From Glandiceps talaboti (lineage: Eukaryota; Hemichordata; Enteropneusta; Spengelidae): DNA of 64,000 nt. A model generated the notes under the pieces. That model saw nothing but the letters and a program-made list of their open reading frames with translations, did no database searches and was not told the origin of the DNA. The position numbers were made by a program, and so were the translations under genes. The first letter of the stretch is position 1; each line of letters starts with the position of its first letter. Where the stretch lies: the NCBI RefSeq assembly GCF_964340395.1, contig NC_135556.1, positions 17,139,642 through 17,203,641 on the forward strand. Reading direction: 5' to 3'. Positions 32,021-47,136 of the stretch are shown in pieces.

Positions 32021-35000
32021 ATGCCTCGTGGGAGGAGAATTTCAAAGTGTGACCCAATGGACGAGTATCTCTCACATTTGGGACTTTTCAGGAAACCGAC
32101 TGCCAAGGACGGTTCATGCTTGTTTAGAGTTGTTTCTGAACAAGTAAGAATTTTATTTACTCTTCAGTAATTATATAATTTTTTTCCAGCAAAACTTCTA
32201 TACACATGACGACGCAATGTCAAGTTCTTCGCAGTACACTATAATCATTTGACCGATAACGTCAAGAACAGCAAACCAAGAAACCAGTGTTGCATACTGT
32301 CGTCACTTCGTCACAGTGTTTTTTCAACACCAACTTTATGATATGCTCTATAATGTTTGTTTTCTTGTCAGGTATTTTATTGCCAAGCTTTGCATCTTCA
32401 AGTTCGCGACGCATGTATACGTTACATGGAGAAACACCGGGAGAGGTTTGCACCTGTAAGTTGTTACTTTGTATCTTGCCTTCATTAGTTTTGACTGCAT
32501 GGCAACGACCAGTTCACTTTAAAATGCACGTGTGATTTTATTTCGAGAAATTTTATGTTAAATTATATATCAATAAATTTTGACGAGTACCATGAGTTTC
32601 TGGGGTCTAACCAAGAATTTTTCTTTTCTTTTGCAAGTTTGTGGAAGGCCCGTTCGATCACCACCTCTATACACTAAGAAACCCAAAGGTATGTAGCAAA
32701 GTTCTACTGTCATTTTCTTCATATTTATCGCAAAATCCAACCTTGTGCAACTACTTCTACAGTAACATGTAAAAACCACCATAAAATGGGGTAAAATAAT
32801 TGTAGTTTCATTTTTTTGGCATTATTTTCCTTGCACTGCAATCGAAGCTGCTAAATTTGCATATGAATACTGTCAGGCATAACAGGAAATATAGGCTGCT
32901 ACAAATTGACCAATGTACAAAATAAATTTCTGTACTTTGTATGTTAAATGTTGCAAGGAATAAACAATATTTTGCAAAAAATGTAGCGAAGTTTTCGTTT
33001 GCAATGGACAAATTTTACCTAAATTTTGATTTTTGAAATAGAGTTGAACAAAAATGTACGAGATTTAGGGGGGGGGGGGGGTTCAAGAAAATTAGAATTT
33101 GGGATGTCTATCATGTAAACTGTTTTTGCATGCAGAACAGACTTATTGAATTACAAGCTACTGTAGCAAAATTGAGCTTCAAATGTTAATTTAAGAATAG
33201 TTACTTTTATTCAAACATGCAGAAAGTCACAATTGAGTGACAAGCAATAATGCATGGTCTGTATTCAGAGAGGTACAGTTGAGTTTGTACATCGCTGGCG
33301 TGATGGGAGGGCCATATGAAAATTCTTGTCAATTTCAGGGGCATCATGAAAATTTTGAGTGAGGGAGAAGGGGCAGCTGTGACTAAGGAATGATCATATT
33401 TATTATGAAATGAAACCAGTTTTCTTGAAGATAGAGGAAGCATATGAAATCTGTAATAACAGTTATATATTATAGAAAATATACACATCTACTCATAATA
33501 CTACTGTTTTGGATTCCAATCTTGTGTTGCGATACATTTACTAGAATTTCGAAGTACAATTCCATCATGGTCCACATTCAAGAAATCTTTATAACTTCAA
33601 CATGTCATTAATTTCCTTATTAACTATTCTTGTATGTAACCTCCACCTGTTTGTGCCCAGATATGCAAATTAGGTAAAAATAAACAGGTGATAATTGTAA
33701 GTCTGCAGGCAGGTGTAACCCATTACTTCACCCTAATGTTTTGTCTATATCATGCAAGTGTTTTGGTTCTAGATGAAGGAAACTAATTTCTTTTATAGTG
33801 CCTTAGAATGTATTTTTGCTGCTATATAAAAGAACACAACTAATTCGCTTTTTTGAATATTTTTCTAGGAATGGGCTGGTCAAGTTGAAATAAGTGCCAT
33901 GTCATTGATGTACAAGTAGGTATTGTTTATATAAATTGCAGGGTCAATGACCATCAAGCCAGCTGATTGGTCAAAAGAACAGCTTGACTTTAGTTGACAT
34001 CTATAATTGCATATGGAATAATTAAAAAATGTATTCAACTGTGAAGTAATCCATCTTGGAGCTGACACAGCATTTTTTTTTGACATTTATTCACAGTACT
34101 TCAAATTTGATGAATTTTATATTAAATTCAGGGATGATTTGATGTTGCCTTTAGAAAAACTAAAATTGTTATGTCTTTATACAAAATATTTGGGATACAT
34201 AGAATGGTTGGTATTTATTCAAATTTTGTAAGAAGAATGGATTTATCAGTCATTTCAAATCACATGAGAATATGAAAATTATCAAACACGCTAGATATTT
34301 GGCCCACAAATGACAAAAATCTCATGGAAATTTTCCCCACACGAGAAGAATCGGCGTGAGCATATTGCCACGAGTGAAATTTTGCTCAGCTGATTGCTCT
34401 AGTGTGTGCCTGGCTTAAGCCAACACTGAGCAGTTATAATAAGTCAGCTATGCTGTACAAATGTCAGAGGAGGACACTGACAAGGGTTGGATGCTAGTAA
34501 TGTCCTGTCATGAGTGTAAGATACATTTTGTTCAGTCCTATCAGTCTTCTAAACCATGATGCTAGTGGTAGCTGATAGCATGACATGAATGTCATATCTT
34601 GTCATGATGTCACATTTGATAATTAGTCTAGATTACTTGTAATTGGGGTTTTCATCCACAATTTGTTCTGTGAAAGTGTTGATTTGATTTAAAAAAATAC
34701 ATTTTAATTAACTAATGGATATTTCATCCATTTTTTCTTGTGGATTAAAAAGCATAGATAATCAAAACTGTAATCCAATTAACCGTGTTTCAGTTCATAA
34801 TTAGTTCTTATGAAAGTGTTGTTTTGATTAAAAAATATTGGCATATTAAGAGTTGAGTTAATTAAAAATGCAATTTAATTGAAATTACTGACCACTGCAA
34901 TGGGTGTTTACATGCAATGATTTGTTCTTATAAAATTATTAACAAGTGTTATTGTAATTAAAAATGTGATTTCATGAATAATGACTGCTACGTGAAAAAG

Positions 35001-38000
35001 GTGAATGAATTTTTGTAAAGAGTCACTAAAATTTAAAACCCATGTAACTCATGATTTTTACCAAACTCTAATCAACTGTTCTTTGTCTCATAGAGCTTTC
35101 TACAACTTTTCATAACTTTTTAACTATCCTGCTAACAAAAAAACAACTAGATGAACCAGGGTTCAAAAAAAACATCTGTTCAACTCTGGTAATAAGTAGA
35201 AAATAAGTATACAGGCTATGGAAGAAAAAGTTTGTTCCAGCTACTGGATTTAATGGTTGGGTCTCGCACTTTAAAATACTTGGGTAACCATTCTGAGTTC
35301 TTAGCAGACTACTGGGTTTAATGGTTGGGTCTCACACTTTAAAATACTTGGGTAACCATTCTGAGTTCTTAGCAGACTACTGGGTTTCATGGTTGGGTAT
35401 CACACTTTAAAATACTTGGGTAACCATTCTGAGTTCTTAGCAGACTACTGGGTTTAATGGTTGGGTCTCACACTTTAAAATACTTGGGTAACCATTCTGA
35501 GTTCTTACCAGACTACTGGGTTTCATGGTTGGGTGTCATGGTTGGGTCTCACCCTTAGCATGACTAGGATAACCATTGAAACAGTTCAATTACCTGACCA
35601 AGCCAAATCAGTATTTGAAGTCACTGTATATAGTCTTCAACTGTCTTTACCTTCCTAGAATGCAGTAGTAGTACTGTTTCTTTATCTGTTTTTGTAGCAA
35701 TTCACATTATGTACATGTGTCAGTGTAATTATTTGTGGGAATATTTATTTTCCATTATCAGGCGAGATTTTCAAGTGTATCAAGAAATTGGAAAACCTCC
35801 AGATAAAGTAACACAAAACGGTTTTAATGAAACGGTAAGTGTAATTTGGCTTCAACGAAATGTATAGATGTGCAGCAATGCAATCCGTCAATTTACAGGA
35901 ATGGGTTTCAGACCAACTTCTGAACTTTAAATCTTCCCTGCACTGAAATGTTCCTTGTCTTTGATCATGGTAACTAACTAAAGATAACTAAGGGACTTGT
36001 ATTTATTTCACTGTGTGCCAGACAGATCAACAAGAACACTAAGCCCACATGTAATTTTTGGTTACCATCTTGAATTACTGAAAATCGTACTTCAAACCAC
36101 TCTGTTGTTTGCAAAGTAGTATCAGAATCATCAGTGTGCATTTAATGCACTTTCCATGCTCACAGATTGACAACTATAGATTGAGTTCGGATCTCAATGC
36201 AATCCTTCATGGTATGGGAAGTGGAGAGGGGATTAGCAAGGTGTGATTACATCACTATGAAAGTTCAGTAAAAGTCATTCATCACACACTTCCCGTACTT
36301 GATTCAGGATAAATGCATGTAAATATAGCCCATATGTTTTGCTTAGTCAGTATGAAAAATTTAACCATGAAAAATGATTTACAATAAGTTTGTTGCTTGA
36401 CACCTCAAGGCATTTGCCTTTGTATCGGCCATAAACCTTTTATCAAGATATAAAGATAACTAAGAATATCTCTGTTAGCAAATTTGAATATCATGGACAA
36501 TACAACTATGTATTACATGCTTGGGATTGTATTCAAGCCTACCCAGTAGATTATTGAATGATCGATTGTGCAATTACAGGAATGGGTTTCAGACCAACTT
36601 CTGAACTTTAAATCTTCCCTGCACTGAAATTTTACTTGTCTTTGATCATGGTAACTAACTAAAGATAACTAAGGGACTTGTATTTATTTCACTGTGTGCC
36701 AGACAGATCATAAAGAGATTGTATCCTTCAACATGGTAACAAGAACACTAAGCCCACATGTAATTTTTGGTTACCATCTTGAATTAATGAAAATTGTACT
36801 TCAAACCACTCTGTTGTTTGCAAAGTAGTATCGAAATCATCAGTGTACATTTAATGTACTTTCCATACTCACAGACTGACAACTATAGAATGAGTTCGGA
36901 TCTCTGAGGTGTGAAAAAAGTTGTGGGAGCAGGCTAGATATGCACAGAGGAAAGAATCAAAATCCAATGAATAGCGCCCTCAAACATCTGTAGAAATGCA
37001 TGCATTATGAAGATTTGATTTTATGCTGCATTTAACTGGGATATGACCTGCAATTCTTATCACAAGTCTTTGTTTCTTTTACAGATTTTATTGTGTTTTT
37101 CTGGTGGTAATCACTATGATAGTGTTTACCCCAAATCATTTCATGATGCTGCAGCCATTTGCCAATGTAAGTGTTACATCCTATCAATCAATCAATAAAC
37201 AATTCTATTAACTGCTTGTCATAATGTGAAAGACAAAGTTGTACTGATTGTAGGTAGACTGTCTTTTGGGGTTTGCCAATTTTGAAACACTGAAATAGTA
37301 AATTTTCAATTGGAATTTATTTTCACCTTTTTTCCTGGTGTGGTTTTCCACCAAAATAAAATCCCCCTTGAAAATAGTGTCTACCTATAGTATACATTCC
37401 TAAATCATTGAAAATTAGATCCGGGATAAACTGCCAAATTTATATTACAATGAAAAAGAAATCCCTTATCTGGTATTTGACTAAGTAACTGGAGTCCAGG
37501 CAACGAGAGAGAACTTGTTTTCTTTCTAACATGTCCAAACATATGAAGCAAGTCTGTACCAAATCTTTTGGTGATAATCACCTAAACCTAAACCTAAGGT
37601 TAGTGGCTGGCTTTGAATCTGCAGGTTGCAGGTTCAAGCCCTGTTGCTGCTGTTTGTTTCTGAATGGCTAAAGTCCTTGGTCAAGATTTGAACCACGATT
37701 GTGCCCTAGTCAACCCAGCTGTATAATTGGGTACCTGGTAGGATAAAAGTTGCAATGTGAGTGCATTGCCACCATTCAACAAATTTTTGAATTTATTTAG
37801 ATGAATAAAGATCATTATTAAAAGGGGGTCGAGTTCATATAAGGAGTAAAAGTTAGGTTTAAAAAATAAGTTATCCAACAGAGCTAGCTATTATAGAAAA
37901 AGTTGGTCCAAAACAAGAGAATATTCTGTATGTAATCCTTATGACTTGCTGATAAGATAACACTAATACGAAGATCTGGGATTGAAACCCAGGCCTTTGA

Positions 38001-38201
38001 GCAAGTATTCTGACGACACCCAACCCAGAATTACCATCTATGAATGATCTATTTTTATACAGCTATTGTATATGGCCTCCTTTATAATGATGTATTTAAA
38101 ATGGAGAAAGAAGTTATTGAAGCCATAGATCTACTACGATCAAAGTCAAAAAGGAAACAGAGTGAAAGTAGTACTGACAGTGGAGAGATAAAGCATGAAA
38201 G
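32021..38201 (+). CDS. OTUD4: OTUD4 exons 1-7: catalytic OTU domain
   Basis: Exons 32021-32143, 32372-32455, 32638-32688, 33869-33915, 35762-35834, 37085-37166 and 38063-38201, all GT-AG. The product runs [23 protein letters not shown], then [42 protein letters not shown] and [11 protein letters not shown]. The Asp-Gly-x-Cys loop and the Asn-His-Tyr-Asp motif are intact, so the enzyme is predicted to be active, unlike fly Otu, in which the catalytic Cys is replaced. Exon 7 ends in a Lys/Ser-rich linker ([12 protein letters not shown]) that could be a nuclear or phosphorylation region. Confidence 0.94.
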
Positions 38202-41200
38202 GTAAGAAGTATAGAAGGTGACAGTTTGCATTTATGTAGTATAGAAATATCCTTATTTAATTCTTATTCTGACCACTGTAAGGGTGACCCTATTTTTTTA
38301 TGTTTTCTCATTACTTTTTCATGGCAAAAAAAAGGTAAAAAAATAAATCATCTTTATGTTTCTCTACCTCGCCTTTTCTTTCTATCTTTTTATTGGATTC
38401 CTGGTAACAAGCCCTTTCCCAACTTCTCTACACAATTGCCATTTTCCCAGCTCCCACCCCCACACTTGAATAACTTCTGTCATGAAAGAAAAGCTCTGTT
38501 CGTGAAGGATTGTTGTCGCTGCCATGACTGTGAATAATATCGACAGTCCTGACACTTGCTTATTCTTGCCAGAGAGGGTAATGTTCCGTAAAATATTAAG
38601 GATGGGTGAAAATATAACCATTTTTTTTTTATTTTGATGTCGGAACTGAAAGTAATGAGAAACAGAAAAAAAATTTGGTCACCCTAATATGTTGAAACAT
38701 GGTTAACAACTGGTAGAACTCTAATCAGGAATTTTATAATGATATAGAAATGAGCTAACATAATGTACTGTTTGACAGAGATTTAGGAAATGCCAGTCTC
38801 TGTTACTAACTCTCTTTGTGCTTCATGAAGCAATATTTGTATGGACTGAGGGATTGAATCTGGCTCACTTTACATAAACTGTGGGTACAATGAATTAGTA
38901 TTTTGAGGAATTTAAAATGAATTTTTATTCCAGTGAGCTGGAGACATCAACTGAATCTGATAAAAGTAAAGATGGGGAAAATAGAGTAAGTACACTGCAT
39001 TTGCTAAATTATGGCTGGTCAGAATCACCCTTTGATTTGGATTGACAAGCCAGTCGACCTAAACAGTTGAAACGTTACTCATATGTAATAAGAACTCTTG
39101 GTTTTGCAGTACAAGTATGTATTATTGCAATGGTCAGAATCAAACCTTTCTTGCAATTCATCAAATTTCAAAACATACCATCAAAGTCTTCGTTGAAATT
39201 TTTCTAACCCCTCTTTCCAACTTTGGTAATCATGCATTATAACACCTCAAGTCATAACTTGTATCATAAAATGAACAAGTGAAAGATTCTTAGGAGAGCA
39301 AGACCATCATAAGAATTGACTGATTTCTGTTAAGAGGAATGATAGTTGTTTATTTGCATGGTGGTGAAAGTCGTTCATGATAGGCTATTGTTTCAGGAGA
39401 ATGAGGCGGACTATAGAAGACTAGAGTTGATTCCAAAGAAACCAGCCTTTCCATATAAGGTAGCCAAAGCTTTAGATCCTGAAATCTACAGGAATGTGGA
39501 ACTTGATATATGGGTGGATGCTAGAAAAGGTATGTCAATGTAGAGGATAAAATGGATGGATGCTAGAAAAGGTTTGTCAGTGGGGAACTTGACCACATGT
39601 TGATGCATTGCAGAATTGTTTTTGGGCTCTTATTCGGTGCCAGATGTGAATGAGCAGTGCTTGATTTTTCTTCCTAAATGCTTTGTCTCCATGAAATGTC
39701 ACATGTTGCAACTTTTTAACCACTGCTGCAAGTGAAACAACAAAGGATTGTCACTCCTGATGAACAGCTGTCTTGTAAAAAAAAGAAGATTTTGTGAAAT
39801 ATTTGTCATGTTGAGTAATCACAACCTGATACCAATAGAGGGCGCTATTCGTTTTGTCAGTGTGTATTAAATATGTGGTTTGTCTATGTACAAGTGTGCA
39901 TACTTGTAAGTTGTATCACTCATAAATGTACCGTAACTTTCCTGTCAATTGTGGGACTAGTGTGGGAATGATGTAGGATTCCCATTGGACTGGTGTGGAA
40001 GACTGTTCCAAATTACCATTGGAATCCCATGTTTGGTCCCATATCAATTCCATTGACCACAATCTCATTGCAAAAAAATTTGCAGTCCCTATGGGACTTT
40101 TTGTAAGGAAAATGTAGTTCACATTCTGTTACAGACTAGTCTGTCCCAAATAATATCTCCTTTGGTTTGTGAGTGAGTGACAGACAGAGTAATTCTTTTG
40201 AACTGATTGCACCTACAAAAAAATACATTGAGTGTAGTTTGAGGTCACAAAATTGATTTTATAATGAAAGATGTGCATTACTTTACCATTCATTATTGTA
40301 ACTTGGAGTGATGTCAATTTTTATTCACAGAGCAACAAAGATTTGATTATCATTATGCTGCTAATTTACAATTTGCCCCAGGGGATAAATGCCTGGTAAG
40401 TAACAGCTGTACAATAAAAAATTGTCACTACCAAGATTGACATCGTCTTGACCCAGTCAATATCAAATTGTTCGGAATCATTGTTCATAAATCTTGGAAT
40501 GGTTTGGACAGTTCTCGACCAGTTGTCAAAATTTAGCCATCAGTACTATGTTTTTCACTAGTGATTCATTCACATTTCAAGAAACTTCCATTTGTTATAA
40601 TTTACCTGCACTCCATGTGCACCGGAATCCATTCATACTGGCTCTCCAGAAATTGATAATTCAAATCTGAATTCTCTCTAATTTGCATATATCCAATAGG
40701 TGCACCTGGATGATGAATCAAGGTACTTCAATGCTCATATACAAGAAGTGCATTCTCATCATGGTCCGGTGACTGTGTTTATTGAAGATCTTGGAGAAAA
40801 GTGAGTAATATATGATTTAGAATACTTTCTCAAAACCCTTGTCTGAGATATAGACATTGTATTACTAAATGTTCTTCTGAATGAAATTTTACCTACTGTA
40901 ACTCATAATCTCATAGAATTTCAGGACTTGAGGTCAAATTTTAGTTACTGTAACTGTCATCTGATTGAATTTTAGAACTTGATTAACATAGAAACACTTC
41001 TTCTGAACTGTACAATTTGAAAACAAAGACCATGTCAAAGAGTTCCACTTGGTTTTACAAAGCATATTGATGAGAGAAATAAACTTGACTGAGCAATTTA
41101 TTCAAAGAAACATAGTTTGAATTTCAATTCAAAATTTTTTTTAATCCCTACATTATCATTTACCTAAATATCCATACGTGAATTAGTTTTAGTGTGTTCC

Positions 41201-44200
41201 AAAGCAATAGGCAACATGGTTTGCTAAGGTTCGGAAATCCTGGTCTTAAACAGAGGAGGAATTAGGTAAAGTTTTCATCGATTTCCGTACCTTATACCAT
41301 AATTTTGGTAGGGAACCCCAATACTGTATCTGTGAAACTCTATTAGATTTTACCTACTTAACTTGCCATCTGAACAAAACAATACAATGCTGGAGGTGTT
41401 GAGTGTAGTTCGAGGTCACATGACAAAATAAATGTTCCATCTACATATATCATATGTATGTTTACATCAAAGTATGCTCTTCTCTATTATTTTGAAGACA
41501 TATACTTCCACTCAGGAATTTGAAACCACTTATGCACTATGGTTATCCTGGCAACCATCCATGGATATCCGTCGGAGGAGGTGGTAGTGGTGGTGGTGGT
41601 GGTGGTGGTGGTGGTATTGGTGGCGGCGGCGGTGGTGGTGGTGGGAAAAACTACAAGCAGTTGTCGGGTTTCTACCAGAAACAACAACCACCACCACAAC
41701 AACAACAACAACAGCAAGTTAATAGTTATATTCCTGATTATGGTAAGATATTGTGTTCTGCCTTCACATCACAACATCTTATGAAATAATGTTCAATTAA
41801 ATAAAACATGTAAAGGAACACTGTGTGTTTGTGTTGATGTAGTGTAAACTACCCATCTCTGTTGTCTACTGATAGATAAATCACACAATTTTAACCAAAT
41901 GTAAGTACCAGTCTGTTATGTACTGATAGATTACTAGCACAATTTTAACAAAAAATCCAAATTTTGTCATTGCCATCAAGATCATAGAGAAAAGAAATAT
42001 GTATCATGAAAACCAAACTATCTTTAGGTTGGTGGTATGCTCTTTTTTAAGATGTATGTAGATATAGGTACGATAATTGATGAGTATAATGCAAGTATGT
42101 ATTTTGATAAATATGTATAGTGTGTCATGTTGGATTTTGTTAAACTTGAACACTTTATGTGACTACTTAGGAAGCACTGTATATGATGTATATTATCTTC
42201 TGGCTCTGTCTTGTAGACAAAAACAAACGGAGACCCAAAAAAGGCAAAGGGATGTATCCTGGTGCACCAATTTTTCATGGACCAAATGCGTTTGTGCCAC
42301 CATTCCAATACCCAGCAGCCATGGCTGCAGCATTTGAACATCAACAAACCATGGTGCGCAACCAGATGTCACAGCAGCAGCAGCAACAACATCAACAGCA
42401 ACTACCACCACAGCATCAATCACAACATCACCAATCTCCTCAGCATCAACAGTTTGGAGAGAGGCCGCAACGACAACCTCATAGATATTCCTCCCCATCC
42501 AAGTAAGAGGCGAGATCAATAGTTCAATGTAGGATAAAAATGTCATTCTTTTACTTAGGGGATAGGGGTTTTTGAACCATTTTAGTTCTCATCCAACAAA
42601 AATGATTTCACTTTTAATGGTATCTGTTTTGTACCCAAAAGACTAATATATTTGAAAAATGTTGTCAAATTGAGAAATGGAAGAATTTTTTCCATAGTAA
42701 AATGCATAGCAATATTAAAAGACATTAAAGTGTCAATGGCGGAACACTTTTCTTGCTACACACTGGCTTTGTATTCATAGTACTAGATACTACTACACAT
42801 TGGATTTGTATCCCATATTACAACATAGTACTACATATTGGCTTTGTATTCATAGTACTAAATACTATTACATACTGATTTGAAATTGATAGTGCGGAAG
42901 GAAACAATTATCAATTTTGGCTGATTACGTGATGGGGGGGGGGGGGGGTGTTCCAGGGCCTGACTAAACAAATTTAGTTTTTTATCCTACATTGAACTGT
43001 TAATCTTGCCCCTAACAGACTTAGCCAAAAAACTTTGAATGTTGCGTGCAAGGCAGCCAGCAGTATTCGGGCAACCAAAACCTGTCTTATCTAAACACAT
43101 TTTCATTATTCAATATACTGAAGTATATTTTATCTTCAACTGCAAGTTTAATGAATAACAGCCGCTCCTGGCAAAATTCTAAACTAGGAATGTTTTATTT
43201 ATTTTATTTATTTACTGTGATGTAGTTATTTATATATTCTTTGCATCCCTTTCCATCAACTGCTTACAAAGAAAATTGGGAAGATGAATTTGTATGTTTG
43301 TAAGTTACTGTAAACCTGGAAGTTTTCGCTACAGATGTACATTTGTATATTTGCTTATTTCGCTGGAAAACAAATGCAAAAATAAGCAGTGACTAAAATA
43401 TCTTCTTGTACATGAACACAATGTACAAGTCTGGTCATTAGTAAATATTAGTCTTTGAGAACTAGGTGAAGATTGTAAAATTGTAAAATTTTCTAGTATT
43501 GAAAATATCTAGGTTTACAGTATCTGTGCAAGACGAAAATAGTAATGGCTGTAAAAATTCAAATTGATATTGGTATTAAAATATTCACGGATTTGATATT
43601 TGTGTCCATTATAGACTGGCACCACGTTTTAACAGATTAAATCAAGAGAATGCAATGGCAGAACAAGGTGGTTACAATTCACATGGGAGATCCAGTAAAC
43701 CCTCACATGACTACCAGCAACAACAACAACAACAACAGCAGCCACCACGACAACAATGGACAGATAGGTAAGAATACACCAAATTCGTATGCATAGGTAT
43801 CCATAATCTTTCGCTGCCATCATTGGCGATATATTTGAATTCTGATTGGTCGGTTACTTTTGACAATTTGGCAGCATATGCCTCATATATCATAGTGCAA
43901 ATATATGCACCACTTCCTTTTGCCATAAACTTGGACCATATTGTTTATTGGGATGGCAGGTGAACCGTAAACCTTGTGATTACATTCACAATGTTTTGTT
44001 CTTTGTGAGCAGTCCTGAATGAGCATGTACAATGCACTTATACAACCATGCAGCAACAGGCAAGCATTTACAAGTGGAACTTGTTGCAAACAAGGAAAGT
44101 AACCAACTGAATTGAATTAATATCACTTGACACAGTATTTTGGCAGAGACATATATGGTTTGATAAGAACAGATTTATGGCCGCTTTACATGTACATGTG

Positions 44201-47100
44201 GATGAAATGCCAGAGGAAGTAGAAATTCATCTGTGAACTTGAGCTTTTGTCTAAAGAGTCCAGAAAACTGTTCTTATCAAATGATAAAATGTACTACTGT
44301 CTTTGTAGTTCCAACATGCTGTGTAAATGTTTTTAATCTAATTCAGTTGTTTTACTTCCCCTGTTTGTAACAAGTTCTGCTTGTAAATGCTTGCCTGTCA
44401 ACAGTTGTAATTTGTTGATACCAGTGTTAAATTCAATATGTCAGCTACTGATTGTCATGTTACTTGAAACACTTGACTGGAATTGAAATTTTATTTTTTT
44501 GTATTGTTTTGAAATGACTTCATTATGACCTGTAGTTTCAAATTCAGTCTCCATGTGTGTATTTCAGACCACCACCTCCAGGAAAGGGAAGAGGGCGATA
44601 CTCCGGAAGAGGTTCACCAAAGTCGTACTTTGGCCACACACCTGAAGAAAGAGAAGAGAAAAAAGCCATGGAAGAGTCAGTTGCATTGTATGAATTGCAA
44701 GAAAGAGATATGAATGCATTTCCTGCTTTACCAGTAAGTCATGTTTCTCCTGACTGTAATATACCTGTGATCCATTGAAAACAAAATTGATTTGGTACAT
44801 ACATGCTCTATGAATGTTTACATACTATTACAATAGACCTTTCCAAAATTTGCCATGGTGGCGCTCTACTTCCTGTCTGTGTGTACCTTGGGGGTATACA
44901 TGGTATAGGTTACTCAGTTAATTATAGAGCACTGCTGCTTTCCTCAATGTCTGAACAATACAAAACACATCCCTGATTTACACTTCTACAGAATCCCGAG
45001 GGACAAAGCTCTTAAGAAACAGTACAATGAGGTGACGATACCCCCAATTTGCACGAGGGCGCTGTATTCTCAATTTCCTGTTTGCAGTCTTGAATGGCCT
45101 ATTGAAACCTAGGCACCATTTGCATGCCTATTAAAAATCTGAATCTAAATGTAGTAGTGTTCAATAGTAACATTTTTGTCGTGCCATATGATGAAATGTA
45201 GCAATTTAGTACATGCAAGATTTTAGTCAAGGCAAATGACATTTTCCAGTTAAACGGTTTCAACTGTAATGCTCGGCGATTTTAAAGTTTGAATAAAGGG
45301 TCCTGTGCTGATGGAAGGGGGATCACACAAAACAGGCAAGTACAGGTCTTGAAGTCTGTTTTCTTTGAATTTTACTATGTTTGAACGAGATATGTTGTAC
45401 ACTTTTAAAAGGCAAGTTGACAGGATCTTGCAAGGAAGGCTATTGTTGATTCTGAAATAACAATGACAGACTTACGAAAATAATATGAATAAAAACCACT
45501 TAATTTACAGACAGCCCCCACTGCAACTCCACCCTCTTCACCTGCATCGTTTTGGGGTAAATACAAAAAGGAGAACAGAAGAAGCCCTACACCACCGATT
45601 CAAATACCAACATCACCTGTGACCCCTGAAACCAGATCACCTTTCAATCCAGGTAATCTCTCTTTTAATCATTTTCTGCCAATGAAACAAGGAACCCTCT
45701 GGCAAATTTTGTTTAGATTGCAAGTTGGAAGAACAGGGGAATAGGGTATAATTACATTGCATGGAGGTAATGGCAGTATTGCACAAATTTATTAGAAACA
45801 ATTTTTCTGACTTAATGATTTAAAAAGAAATACAATTGAGCATTATTCCTCTTACAAAATAATGAATTTCAATGGAAAGTTGTAAAGCTCAAAATAGTGT
45901 AACAATTATGTTAACTTGCCTTACATTTATTTGTGACAAATCATACCTTAAGGCAGAACCTACTTTTCTATGAATATGAATATCAGCGCAGACCATTTTG
46001 TATAGTATGAAATTTAGTGCATGTCTACAACGTATTTGATAATTGGGGGGGGGGGGGGGGATTCACAATGTATTTGATAATTGGGGGTGGTGGGGGGATT
46101 ACATGAATTAGGGAACTCGTGTAACTTTGAAATCCTTTTTCACATTTTGTGTTGGTTGTAGTGGGAAAAGTAGCCAATGAAAATGAATTGAATAAACAGA
46201 TGCAAGAAATGAGTTTGGCAGGTCAAGGTTTCCCTATGGAAGATGGACCTGATATAATTACCCCTAGAAAGGTAAGATAATTATCTAAATTTATATGATG
46301 GTACTACTGATTAAATGTGTGTGTTCCAAGACCCCCAGCAATGTGCAACAGGTTACAATACCATCAACCAAAAATACAAAACAGTGTTTCATATGTAAAG
46401 AAACAAGTCGTAATCTTATTTACAAAGTATTTCCTTTTGAGTGTTGAAAACTTTGAAAAACATGAAGGTGATATAGCTTATGTATTGAGAACACAGGTAG
46501 AGCTACTTTGCTCTTTATTCTAAGGTTGTACATAAAAACAATTTGGATAGATTTAATATAGCTTGGTTTGCCAGCATGACTTAGATTTTATATAGTTATT
46601 GTATATTTTGTATTTATTTAACTTGGTTGTAATTAAGCTTGTTTTTGCTGGAGTACATTTTATTGAAAGAGTCGACATTCAGTATAGGTGTCATTCAAGT
46701 AAACTTTTCAGTTATTACTTGGGTATCAAAGGAAATGGTGTATCGTAGATTAGATTAGATAAGATTAGATATACTTTATTGTCCGTCAAACATGGAAATT
46801 CGTCTTGGCACCAATGTTAAACTGTAGGTATACAGCCAATTGAAAAATAAAAGTGCTTGCTTGTGCTACAGAAAAATGACTGAGAATAAGAGCATTAAAA
46901 AATTGTGTTTACTCTTTGCCAACGTCGAAGTTTTAAATGTTTTACAGCAGTTTATGCAGTTCTGTTTGTTTGTTTATATCATTTTGTAGTCAGTTACACC
47001 CCCTACCAACCAGTTCTTGCAAAGATCAGTGGAAGAACAATCAGATCAAATGCAATTCTCACCTCAGCAAATGTTACCGCCACAACAACCCATGCCAATT

Positions 47101-47136
<36 letters not shown>

